This document shows positions 1 through 11,900 of a stretch of 64,000 nt of DNA, one piece after another (the first letter of the stretch is position 1; every line of letters begins with the position of its first letter). Origin of the DNA: Letharia columbiana. Taxonomy: Eukaryota; Ascomycota; Lecanoromycetes; Lecanorales; Parmeliaceae. Under the pieces are notes generated by a model. That model made no database searches and had not been told where the DNA came from. It saw only the letters and a program-made list of their open reading frames with translations. The translations under genes and the position numbers were made by a program. The stretch is taken from NCBI RefSeq assembly GCF_014066305.1, contig NW_023501043.1:248001-312000 (forward strand), in the 5' to 3' direction.

Positions 1-1
1 C

Positions 2-631
2 GAAGAAGCCGAGGATTCAGAGTCTTCAAGTGACGATGATGCCCAGGAAGACGACGAGAATGATGACTTTGACGAAAATGCCGGCTGGAGCGATGAGGAA
101 GAGGGAGAGTACGACATCGTCAGAAAGTACAACCTTGTGTGGTGCAAGTCCTGGGAGGGAGAGCAGAAAGCTTACGAGGGTGGAGCCTTCAAGGGGAGTT
201 TCCTCAATATCCGTGGTTCAGCGGAGCAGGATCAAGGGGTAGAGCCCTTCCGATGCACTGCTGATTTCTTATGGCGCGGTTTCGTTGCGCAATTCACCTG
301 CACCTACCGCCCTGAGACTCAGTCCTTCACGGACTTTAAGGCGAAGACGAAGACTTTGGCTGGAGGTATGGAAGATCTCCGAGGCGTCAAGGTCCGTTTG
401 TGGGAAGAGACTTTGAGCAAGGAAATGGGCGAACTGGTTCGAGGGAGAAAGGAGGTCAGAGATGATAGAGACCATCTGTTCCTCTTCGTGCAGATGTACA
501 CCTGGAAGTTGGGAATCGAAGAAGTGGTATATTTTTTGTATGGGAAGCAGGTGGTCGAGGATGGAGGCCAAGACAATACCGCCTTGACAGAAGGAGAAAA
601 GGAGAGGTTGGGTTTGCCAAAGAACGAGTAA
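2..631 (+). CDS. Hypothetical acidic protein, 5' partial
   Basis: An open frame runs in from the left edge of the window to a TAA at 629-631, so only the C-terminal about 209 residues are present. The visible N-terminal part is a stretch rich in Asp, Glu and Ser (roughly the first 38 residues). A folded-looking region with several aromatic residues follows, with segments such as YNLVWCKSWEGEQ, FLWRGFVAQFTC and FVQMYTWKLGIEEVVYFLY. I see no intron, signal peptide or membrane segment in this portion. I do not recognise the family. The acidic leader suggests a nuclear or cytosolic protein, but that is inference. The real start lies outside the window. Confidence 0.6.
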   Translation, partial: EEAEDSESSSDDDAQEDDENDDFDENAGWSDEEEGEYDIVRKYNLVWCKSWEGEQKAYEGGAFKGSFLNIRGSAEQDQGVEPFRCTADFLWRGFVAQFTCTYRPETQSFTDFKAKTKTLAGGMEDLRGVKVRLWEETLSKEMGELVRGRKEVRDDRDHLFLFVQMYTWKLGIEEVVYFLYGKQVVEDGGQDNTALTEGEKERLGLPKNE

Positions 632-1155
632 GAGGACAATCCGAGGAGAGGGCAGGAACATAGACTTGTGTCAGAGATCTGGCCCAGGGTAGGAGAAGAC
701 ATACGATAGATATAAATCCTGTATGATCTAGCAGCTCACCTTCGTGCCAGCTTTAGTATGTTTTTCTTGCCCGTGGAACATCGCCTAGAAAGACATGATT
801 GTGTTGTTTCTGTTGCATTGAAAATACGCCCAAATCTCTGGACAGCTCAATGATAAATTTGCCCTACTCCTCCTGGGCTACAAAAAGTAAAGGAGTTCGT
901 GTAGACGTTTATGTCATCAACCGAGGTCAAAAAGTGGCCAATCAGAAAAGCATTAAAGTAAGCGGGGTTCCTGTTGGGGAGTGGAGAGCACTTGCTTTGA
1001 AATGCGCCGGGACCTTTCGATTTCTTAGCTCTGTTCACCCGCATCGAATATACCGTATGCATGTCAATGATTCTTCCGATTCATACTAGATCAAAAGGGT
1101 TGTTGTGAAAGACTTGCTTGATCTTGGATCCCACTGAACGAGTTACTTGTAGTGG

Positions 1156-2351
<1,196 letters not shown>

Positions 2352-3634
2352 TGCTCAGTTCATATAACTAATAGGATGCCATGTTATTCGCGGACCCTCG
2401 ATCCTACGCCTGTTCGTCAAATGCAGATATGTACTAGTCCAGCAAGTGCCTCAAGATTCCATCGACGAGAGTTTTTGTTTTGTTCGAAGACATGACAGCG
2501 GCTTCATCCCCGGACGATCGCAGTCTTGCATCTGGATCGAAGTATTAAGTAGATAATTGACAAGTAAGGAAATTGCATTGTTATTAGTGTCTTCCGTATC
2601 GTGAGGGTCCTGTTACCTCATGCATGGAGAGCTTGGATGATTCATTACTTTTGCTCTTCCTTGAATACTTGCCCCTGCTCCCGGAGCTTTGTCCGGAGGC
2701 TTCGCAGAGAATGTCTAGGATGTGCCAGGTAGAGAGGGCTGAGACCGTTCCAGAACGTTAAACAGCTACATCATAATTGCGAGTCGAGTCCACCTGATCC
2801 ATTGCCGTAAATCGATAGCCTTGTGGGAAGGGAAGCAGATAAGTTATCTCCAGACTTTTCCCACTATTGCTGGACCAAGCTGTGCATCGTGGTATATACC
2901 AATTTTTGGTTGGTAGAATTGGAGTAGTACGTACTGGCTGCAGTAGATAGGTCGACCCTGCATGAAGACCCAGAACGCCGGAGACCTCGAGCTTTGACCC
3001 TAAGCTTCGAATCGTAAGGTAGATCTCACAAGCTTTCCTCCAATGCTATGAGGATAATATGTATATACGGCCTGCCCGTATCGAACAATTCTTTTTACCA
3101 GCATACCTGCCCAAAAAGAGGATATCTCCACTTTCGGGCCCAGCGTCTGACATCAGCCGGCGGTAGAATACTGACCTTTGCGGTTTAGACTGTTGCTATT
3201 GTTGAAAGGAAGCCGCCCAATCAAATTCTCCTTATTACCGCAGTAGAGCTCTCGCTTGCCACCAAGGTCGACAGAACAGAAGCACTCCTTAGTCATTGTT
3301 GTTGACAAAGACGAGCAAAGGTGTTGGCTGAAGATTTGGTGAAGCTTGAGCAGGGCTCGCTTCCTGGGGACGGAATATATAGGTTGGAGAAGGCTTTCAT
3401 CCCTGACATTTATCGCACTTGCATTGCATCACGTTTCATACTTGATTGAAGGAACACCAAATTTTAAAAAAATCATCACACCCTTACGTCGTTGAAAGGA
3501 AGCAGACCCAACAATCGACCCCCCCCCCTCCCCCCCAGCCATCCTTGTTCACCACACTAGCGAAACCAGCGCCTTGACCCTCCTCCAACTCGACCCCTCA
3601 GACAGCTCCTCATTACTCCATACACCTCACTGAG
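2352..3634. other. Intergenic, 1.28 kb; leader and promoter of the next gene
   Basis: No convincing gene. A TATA-like AATATATAGG near 3374 and a C-only/CT tract near 3520-3537 lie upstream of the ATG at 3635, as often seen in leaders of ascomycete genes. Confidence 0.4.
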
Positions 3635-4759
3635 ATGACCATGGTAGATTTTCGACGACCAGACCCGTATCAACTGCCTCACAGGAAACCTTTACCTCCA
3701 GTTCCAGACATCTCCAAGCGGACAGATCTCCGACCATTGAGCAAAATCATTCCTGACATCGGCTTGCCTCCTTCTCGGCAGTCACCTCCGACTTCGACAT
3801 TCTCCTCATACACCCGCAATGGCCCCAAACCGCCGCCCACCTCCTCTCCCTCACCACAACAGTATCCCAACGCGATAGCCAAAGCACGGCGCACTCCCTC
3901 CCAATCGACTACATCTACGTCACATTCCAATACGGGCTATCCGCCATCCCGAACTCCGTCCAATGTCTCTGTCCTCAGCCGGAATGCTTCAACACGCTCT
4001 GGCGCCTCGACTACACCTGGCAGCTATGTGGCGCTGATGCGAAAGCAGAAAGCCACCGTTTGGTGCGATCGGTCTCAACATGAAGATCCGCGGATAGCGG
4101 CACAACACAAAGCAGCAAAGATACGGGCAGCGAGGGAAATAACTGGGCAGGCGGAGGGTCGGACGAGTACAAGTGGCAGCATGGGCAGTAGCAGCTTGGG
4201 CGTCAGGAGCAAAATCAGGCATCATGGCCTGCCGAAAGCTACGGGATACAGTGGTGCTAACATGGTGGGAGGAGGTGTTCCCATGAGACTGAGCGCTAAT
4301 GAGGTCGGCGATGATGGGAATCACTACGATGATGCGGATAGTGGCAGACGCATCAGTGGAAGGAGCTCGGGCGATAACAGGTGGCTGAGCGTCGACCAGC
4401 AACAACGCGGGAACAGGTACAGTCAAGGCAGCACGCCCACCGGAAGCGGGCAAGGAAGCAGTCCAAACGATGATATACCGGAGATGGCAGAGACGGAGGA
4501 GACTCCTGTGCCTGGAAACCAACAGCAACAGGGTGCGGACTATTTCGCGCATGATTCTGGCAAGGGCGGCAGTGGGGGATCGAGCGAACGTGAGAACAGT
4601 TTTGGGAACGTGGGACAGATGCAGGCGCCCAAGGTAGAGAAGGAGAGCAAGACGATCGACGATTTGAGGAGGAGGGGAAGTGTGGATGAGAGGGCCAATA
4701 CAATGGGCTACATGGGCGGAGGAAGGCTGTTTGTTGCTAATCCTGATTTGAGTGATTGA
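3635..4759 (+). CDS. Hypothetical low-complexity protein, 374 aa
   Basis: A single uninterrupted frame with an ATG in good context, MTMVDFRRPDPYQLPHRKPLPPVP, ending at TGA 4757-4759. Residues 1-130 are Pro/Ser/Thr rich, with PxxP-type stretches that could bind SH3 domains. The middle is basic with some helical propensity (residues about 135-175, with KQKATVWCDRSQHEDPRIAAQ). Residues 200-330 are Gly/Ser/Gln-rich disorder. The tail, residues about 340-374, has a compact motif, IDDLRRRGSVDERANTMGY, followed by GRLFVANPDLSD. That tail looks conserved rather than random, and RRRGS resembles a basophilic kinase site. No signal peptide or membrane segment is seen. I do not recognise a function; a cytoskeletal or polarity scaffold is one guess. 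Confidence 0.7.
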   Translation: MTMVDFRRPDPYQLPHRKPLPPVPDISKRTDLRPLSKIIPDIGLPPSRQSPPTSTFSSYTRNGPKPPPTSSPSPQQYPNAIAKARRTPSQSTTSTSHSNTGYPPSRTPSNVSVLSRNASTRSGASTTPGSYVALMRKQKATVWCDRSQHEDPRIAAQHKAAKIRAAREITGQAEGRTSTSGSMGSSSLGVRSKIRHHGLPKATGYSGANMVGGGVPMRLSANEVGDDGNHYDDADSGRRISGRSSGDNRWLSVDQQQRGNRYSQGSTPTGSGQGSSPNDDIPEMAETEETPVPGNQQQQGADYFAHDSGKGGSGGSSERENSFGNVGQMQAPKVEKESKTIDDLRRRGSVDERANTMGYMGGGRLFVANPDLSD

Positions 4760-5167
4760 TGGGCGTTTGAGGATTTCATTGGCATGGGATGGGGAAGCAT
4801 TGTTGTTGGCTGTTGCATCGATGCGGTTAATCGCCCATCTCTCGATCCCCTGGAAAGGCATGACAGGACATGCTCGCAGTCCGTTCGAGCTAATGGATCA
4901 TGTTTGAGTACTTACCCTCTAGCTATTTGGACTGATGTCTCTAATCAAAAATCTTGTTTACTTCCGTCAAGAGTACTATGTACATACTATTGCGATTGTA
5001 GCATCTATATCAAGCCCCATGGCGCTAGCGGCGCACTTCGTATTGACAAATTCGCTCGCGGATCCTGTTTTACCGAGGTCATGACCGACCAATTCCCTCT
5101 CAAAATGTTATAAATATGGGACCCAAACCTCGTGCAGGTCAATCTTTGCGCCTCTGCTGGACCAAAG
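4760..5167. other. Intergenic, upstream region of the cyclase gene
   Basis: About 400 bp between two same-strand genes. The stretch at 5103-5116 (AATGTTATAAATAT) holds a TATA-like TATAAAT about 55-60 bp upstream of the cyclase ATG at 5168. Nothing else is recognisable. Confidence 0.35.
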
Positions 5168-7506
5168 ATGGCAAAGACGACGCAGACGGTCTTGAATGGC
5201 AACCCAAGCGGCGACACGAGACACCAGAACCGCACGACGGTAGCCTCAATTAGTAAACAGGAAACTACCGACATCCAGCGATGGCGGCTCCTGGACGAAG
5301 CCGGCCGGCAGACATGGCATTACCTGGAGACTGACGAAGAGGTCAAAGCTTGGCCGCAAAGCACAGCCGATAGGTACCACCTTGGTCTGCCTCTGGTCTG
5401 CCTCATCCCAGCTCCTCGCTTTCCGCAATGCCATTGACAAGTCAATCTAGGTTCTACCGGACCTCAAGATACCCCACACCCCGCTCGCATCCGTCCAAAA
5501 TGCCCTCTCCTTTTTCTCCCGCCTGCAGCTGCCCCCCGGCAACTGGGCTTGTGAATACGGCGGTCCCATGTTCCTCCTGCCAGGCATGGTTATCGCCTGG
5601 TACGTCACACAGACACCTGTGCCAGCACCCGTTGCCATAGAGATGAAACGGTACCTCTTTGCCCGACAGAATCCAGATGATGGGGGGTGGGGGCTACATA
5701 TTGAAGGGGAGAGCACGGCGTATGGGACTACGATGACTTATGTTGTGCTGAGGCTACTGGGGGCGAATGAAGAGGATAAGAGGATGGTAAAGGCGAGGGG
5801 GATGCTACACCAGTTGGGGGGGGCGGTGATGGCACCGCATTGGGCCAAGTTCTGGTTGGCGGTGTTGGGGGTAATGGAGTGGGAGGGGGTGAACCCTGTG
5901 CCTCCGGAGCTGTGGTAGGTCAAGACATGGGCCGGTGGGTTGGTGATGAGGTTGGCTGATGAGTGATTGCAGGCTTCTCCCAGACTGGGTACCCATCGCT
6001 CCTTGGCGTTGGTGGATACACATGCGCATGGTCTTCCTGCCCATGTCCTACATTTACTCCAGGAGATTTGTCACCCCTCAGACTCCTCTGATCCGCCAGA
6101 TTCGGGAAGAAATCTACACCCAAAGCCATTCCTCTATTAATTTCTCGTCACATCGTAATAGCATATCTCCCCGAGATAATTACCACCCGAAATCATGGAT
6201 TCTTACCCTCATAAATTGGATGCTGGTCTACATCTGGAATCCATTCCTTCGGACAGATTATATCAAAAAGCGAGCAGAAGCTTGGTCGTTCGACTTGATT
6301 CATCGCGAAGACGAGAACACTGACTACGCTAATCTTGCTCCTGTCAGTGCTCCCATGAATATGGTGGCCTGCTACCTCCACGACGGCCCCGATAGCTATT
6401 CTGTAAAGCGCCATCGCGAGCGTTTACCAGAGTTCTTCTGGATGAAAGATGAAGGCATGCTCGTCAACGGCACAAACGGTGTTCAAACATGGGATACGTC
6501 GTGGCTCATCCAAGCAGTTCATGAAGCCGGGCTGGCGGAGGACCCGACATGGAGGCCGATGCTAACGAAAGCTCTCGAGTTTTTGGACGATCAGCAAATC
6601 AGAGCAAATTGTAGGGAACAGGATATCTGTTATCGACAGCAGCGAAAAGGTGCCTGGGCCTTCAGTAATAAAATACAGGGCTACACAGTCAGCGATACTA
6701 CAAGTGAAGCAATGAAAGCCGTCATGATGCTCCAGCACACGTCTGGATATCCAGTCTTAGTATCCAGTGACCGCCTCCAAGACGCGATTGACACGCTCCT
6801 GACCATGCAGAATGCGTCCGGAGGATTCGCCTCTTATGAGCCAACGCGCGGCTCAGAGCATTTGGAATATCTAAACGCAGCCGAGGTTTTCGGTAGGATC
6901 ATGGTCGAGTACGATTACCCCGAATGCAGCACCGCCGTCGTCACAGCTCTACGCCTCTTCTCGAAACACCATCCCCAGTACCGAAAAGCAGACATATCGA
7001 AAGCTTTGGATGGCGCACTAAAGTACATCCGTAAAGCGCAACGGAAGGACGGATCCTGGTATGGCAGCTGGGGCATCTGTTTCACCTACGCCGGCATGTT
7101 CGCGCTTGAATCCCTCGCCTCCGTCGGAGAAACTTACGCCAACAGCAGCCGCGTGAAGAAGGCTTGCGAATTCTTCCTCAGCAAGCAACGGGACGATGGC
7201 GGCTGGGGAGAAAGCTACCGAGGCTGCGAAACCGGCGTCTACGCACAGCGCGAGAGTCAGATCGTCATGACGAGCTGGGCCATCATCGGACTCTTGGTCG
7301 CGGAGTATCCGGACCAGGAGCCCATCGAGAGAGCCGTCAGGCTGATCATGGCACGGCAGCAGAGAAACGGAGAGTGGAAGCAGGAAGGCATCGAAGGCGT
7401 CTTCAACAAGAGCGTCATGATCTCGTACCCGAACTACAAGTTCATTTTCCCGATCAAGGCGCTGGGCATGTTCGCGAGGAAATACGGGAACCCGGAAATC
7501 CGGTGA
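5168..7506 (+). CDS. Oxidosqualene cyclase (lanosterol synthase/ERG7 family)
   Basis: A membrane-associated triterpene cyclase that would cyclise 2,3-oxidosqualene. Three exons join in frame: 5168-5395, 5451-5914 and 5973-7506, with introns of 55 and 58 bp. The product is 741 aa, normal for the family. Landmarks in order are [40 protein letters not shown], a QW-type repeat [24 protein letters not shown], the acid-motif region [15 protein letters not shown] repeats [12 protein letters not shown] and [11 protein letters not shown], and the closing [17 protein letters not shown]. The catalytic Asp is kept (Asp472, codon 6694-6696), but the motif reads DTTSE where lanosterol synthases have DCTAE or DCTSE, so the neighbouring Cys is Thr. 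The Cys of WGICFTY is retained. It is a strong family member. Whether it makes lanosterol or another triterpene cannot be told from sequence. Neighbouring SDR, PDR pump and PRISE-like reductase suggest a secondary-metabolism copy. Confidence 0.92.
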
Positions 7507-8132
7507 TCGGGGCGCGGGACCGTGCCATCTTTCTTTCCCGGCGAGTTGTCGAACGATAATAGGAAGAGTCTTGCGTGCGTGCGTATAGATGATCACACGG
7601 TAGCGCTTTGCAGGAGTAAGAGAATGTAGCAAAAGTCATAAAAGGTACACAGAGGGCGAAAAAAAGGTTGATGACATTGTAGAAGTCCTACACGGCGCCA
7701 AAGGAAAATGACACTGTCCACGAAGTTTCGCTCATAATTGTCCTTTGTAGAGGGCGGAAGCCCTTGATGCAATCGTGTAAGTTTCAGGCGCGATGCCCGA
7801 CAATAGGGATATCTTTGAAGAATTTTTTGCTACATCCTCATACCACTCTCGCCTCTAGCGGCAGAAGTACTCTTCTCCGTCTTTCTTTGCTAGAGCCTTT
7901 TGTCCTGATGGTCTTTTTCAATGCACCATCTCCTCTACCTACCTCTGTTTACATGATGCCACATATAGATCGATCGATCTCAGGCATCGAGTAAAGTGGT
8001 AGTGAGCGGTCTCCCCGATCTCACGAGGTCGCATTGCCGGGCCGACTTCCTCACCATCCGATTTCCCCGAGAGAGGAAGAAAAGGGACTGATACGTGTAC
8101 TATACCCCGCCTCGTCCTCCCCTGTCGTTTTC
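7507..8132. other. Intergenic between convergent genes
   Basis: About 630 bp separating the 3' ends of the cyclase and the small membrane-protein gene. I see no coding potential or repeat here. Confidence 0.3.
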
Positions 8133-8681
8133 TCACATATCCCGAACCCCGACCCCGCCCTCGAAGAAATACTTCCCCAAGCCCAGCGGACTCAATCCCG
8201 GACTCTCCGATCCCGTTCGCCTTTCTTCAGCAACCCCGCTCTCGCTTCCACTCCTGTCTCGACGCGAGTCTCCGGTCCCGAACCGCCATCGCCATGGATC
8301 CCGCCACGTTATTGGCGCCGTTGCGGAGGTTTCCGGGTGGAGGATCCCGCTGCTCTGGCTCATGCAGTCCATTGCGGATGAAGACGTTGGGGAAGAAGAA
8401 GAAGTCGTTGTGGGGCTGGAGTCGAAGGGGTTGTGATAGGCAGGTTGTGCGATGCGTTCGAGGTCTCCTTGTTGGGAGGATAGATTGAGAGGTAGAGGTG
8501 TAGGCGGTGGGGTGGGCTTGAGGTTCCAGCGTCGTTGATGGAAAAGGGCGTTGAAAGATAAGAGACCCGGCCCCAGTCCAGGACGTCGGAAAATGTAGAT
8601 GGTGATGAGGTAGAGGAGGAAGAGGAGGCAGGAGAGTGCAAAGAGGATTTGCAGGGTGAGGATGGCGGCGAGGGCGGGCAT
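8133..8681 (-). CDS. Small single-pass membrane protein, 182 aa (hypothetical)
   Basis: A minus-strand frame starting at the ATG whose complement is 8679-8681. The N-terminus is strongly hydrophobic for about 32 residues (MPALAAILTLQILFALSCLL and onward) and ends in a basic FRRPG stop-transfer segment. It therefore looks like a signal anchor or an uncleaved leader. The remaining 145 residues are Pro/Ser/Thr rich and then Arg/Gly/Ser rich, with WRDPWRWRFGTGDSRRDRSGS near residue 140. There is no intron and no recognised domain. It lies between the cyclase and the ABC transporter. The low-complexity tail leaves room for doubt that it is a real gene. Confidence 0.45.
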   Translation of the reverse strand: MPALAAILTLQILFALSCLLFLLYLITIYIFRRPGLGPGLLSFNALFHQRRWNLKPTPPPTPLPLNLSSQQGDLERIAQPAYHNPFDSSPTTTSSSSPTSSSAMDCMSQSSGILHPETSATAPITWRDPWRWRFGTGDSRRDRSGSESGVAEERRTGSESPGLSPLGLGKYFFEGGVGVRDM

Positions 8682-8990
8682 GGGGGTGGTTGATGGTGGT
8701 GGGTGCGGACGCTGGTGATCTTCGGGCTTTGCGCAGAGTTTGAGCGGAAAGCTGAAGGATTTGGCGGGTTTGGCACAAGACAGGCTCAAATGTAGCGTTA
8801 AGCTGAGCACATTAATCCCTATCTCGAGTTGGCATTGTTACCTGCAAAAGAGCTTCGATGTCCGCATGCGGAGCGATCCCCACATTCCTCAACACCGGAA
8901 TGAATTCATGATAATAGGATTGTTTTGTCCGATTTATCAAACGTCTCAAGGGAATCTATAGGTTACCATCCTAGAAAATCGGTAAATCGT

Positions 8991-11900
8991 TCAACGGCGA
9001 TTGAAATTCAGATACCTGCTCCCTAAGAATAGCAAGATCAGGTTGCTGCCAATGAAAGCGGCAAAGATACCCAAATCCCTCCACCTATGATCGAAATTGT
9101 AACCCAACGGCTCATAGAATTGATCTCCGACCTTGTAGGCGCAGTATTGGCAGACATCCGTTGCGTTGTTGACAAGATAGCCTGCTCCGCCGCTCGAGAA
9201 GAAAGCATCCATGTATTGGCCGCATGTTTGACCCGTTGGGGGAGTAAAGGTGTTGAGCTGAGAGGGGGAGCAAATCACTGGACGGTCGTGAAGTTCGGTC
9301 ACCACCTGTACTTTTGTTAGTCATAATTGGGCGAGGGGAGTGAGATTGACTTGCCATGCCTCCAATCAGCCTCGTAAACGGGTCCAGCTGGTACAGCCAG
9401 GCTCTCCAGAACTTTGGTATTTGTGGCTGGGGGATTGTGACACCGCAGAAGAGAGCGAACGTGATGATAAGGAAAGGATTGAGGAGCATGGCGATGAAGC
9501 TGCTAGGCGTGCAAGCGGAAATCATCTGGCCCAGGGTCACCGAGAAGAGCTCCGTGATAAGGATGATGAGGAATTGATAGCCTGCACGACTAGATGCGGA
9601 CTGAAATCCAGGCATGTAGTAAAGGGGAAAGAAAAAGCCCACTGCGCAAAGAATGCTGTAGGGCATCTCCGCAAGGACCATAGAGAGCGCGAAGGGAAAC
9701 TGCTTGTATGCCTTTGCAGCGGATTCTCGGTAGAAGATTAAGCGTGAGAGGTCGTATTTTGGCTCGACCTGTGCTACAATGATGGCGGGGAGGACGACAG
9801 TCTGAAAGATTACGAATATTCGCTCTTGTAGTGATGAGCGAGAGTCGTCCAATTGCAAGAATGTAAGTCCAGTCAGTATGGCAATGGCGACGTGATTGAA
9901 GAACCGTGTAAAGCCATAATTTGGAGATCGCCAGAACGAAAGATGAGTGCGGCGGTTGACGATCTTGATTTGATGCCAGAGTGGTGTAGCATATTCATTC
10001 TCGTCGGTCTTGCGGTTGGATCCAACCTCGGAAATACGCTCAGTCTTGATACGGCGGATGGTTTCTTTGGTGTCTGCTAGCTCGGAGGAGGTTCGCCAAA
10101 TGTCGCCCCAGTCCCTTGCACCGATCCTGGGTGCTTGTCCAGCCCCAATGGCATCAAGCATCCATTCGGCTGGGTTAGCGTTTGGAGGGCAAATCGCACC
10201 GTTCTTGCGAAAATATTCTAGGAGCACCATAGCATCTTTCCCTATGTCCCCAAAGTACACACACTCGCCTCCGCGTTGTAGCAAAAGTAGACGATCGAAG
10301 TTTTCGAAGAGCGCCGAGTTGGGTTGATGAATCGTACAAAGGATGCATTGCCCAGCGGCCGCGAGCTTCTTAAGAAAGCGGACAATGTTGAAAGCCGACT
10401 GTGAATCGAGTCCAGATGTAGGCTCATCCAGGAAGAGAAGCAGTTCAGGCTTAGCTGCCAGCTCCACGCCGATTGTCACACGTTTCCGTTGTTCAACTGC
10501 CAGCCCGCTCTCGGGTTCGCCAATGATAGCATCTGCAATTTCTTCCATCTCGAGCAAGGATATGACTTCCTCGACATAGGCGTACTTCTCTTCTTGAGAG
10601 ACCTCGTACGGTTGCCGGAGATCGGCACTGAACCTCAGAGCTTCTCTCACTGTCTGAGTCGACTCATGAACGTCAAGCTGTTCAGCATATGACGTTCCTC
10701 TTTGAAACGCGGTTCCAGGAGCTATGCCATCAACCAGAACATCACCTGATATGATTCCAATGTTCTTTCGAGAAGCCAGGACATCAAGCAAGGTCGTCTT
10801 ACCAGCACCAGAAGCACCCATCAGGGCAGTCAGCCTGCCAGGTTGCACGTATCCAGAGACATCCTTCAGCAAGCGCAATTGCCCTGAGGGTACTGGAACG
10901 TCATAACACAGACTTTCCCACGTAAGGACAGCTTTGGAAGTAATGTTCAGCTCTGAGCCTTGCATCTCTTGTTTTAGTTGGCGCTTCTGTCTTCTTTGCA
11001 TAAGCCCGTCGTTGAGCTTCTTCTTTTCTATATCTTCTTTGGCGAAAAAGGTGACGGTTTTGCCACCGGCACCAAAGTTGAGGGCTTCGCCTAGAGTAGC
11101 ATTCAAAAAGAGGAATCCGACGATGAGGACGATGATGATCCCAAAATTCCTCCATAGGTCGCCAACGTCAAAGTCAAATGCAAGCCTTATGTAATCGCTT
11201 CCTTGAATTCGAGTCGATCCAGCGGAACCCCCGGGGAGGGTGCAAACTTGGTTGGCTATATTCCCATAGGAAGATCCAGAGGGTACGAGAGAAGTTGAAG
11301 TGCAAGTCAGAGTGAGGCGCCCGAATTCATTCATCATCAGATCAGAGAAACCAAGACCCAGTGCATTGATCCAGAAGATCCATCGTAGCCACTTCTTCTC
11401 GTTTTGATATGGGATCAAGTACCCAGACGTCAACACGAAGAGAGTAATGACGATAGCAGCGAACTTCATCGCATAATCAAAGTCGGGACAAAGACAGCCC
11501 AGTGTTCGGAAGAAGAGGGTCATTGCCAGATATCCACTGACAACGACTAGGTAGAATGTGAAGAATGCACCAGGCTCCCTAACGAGATGGCACATAAAGT
11601 ATACCATGACGCTGAAGACGAAGATCTGAACCGCGGCGAAAGCTAGGTCGACAATGATCTGGGCAATCCACAAAGCGGAAGGCCTGTGAAAGGTATATGC
11701 ACGGTGCTTGTTGACGATCGGCCGGCCAAGCATTGTTGAAGCTAGCTCGCCGAAGGCTTGGAAGGCATTGAAAAGGAGAGAGACGAACAAGACCCCTCCT
11801 CGCGTGAAGGCACCCGCTGAGGTGTCAGGCAAATTGAGCCACACAGTGCCAAGTATGATAGCGACGACTATCATAGTGATCCAGGAAACAACGAGCGAGA

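Noticed and set aside
5132..5167. Upstream extension of the cyclase frame to 5132
   Set aside because: It would need a GTG start; the in-frame ATG at 5168 fits the family's usual N-terminal length and has a suitable context.
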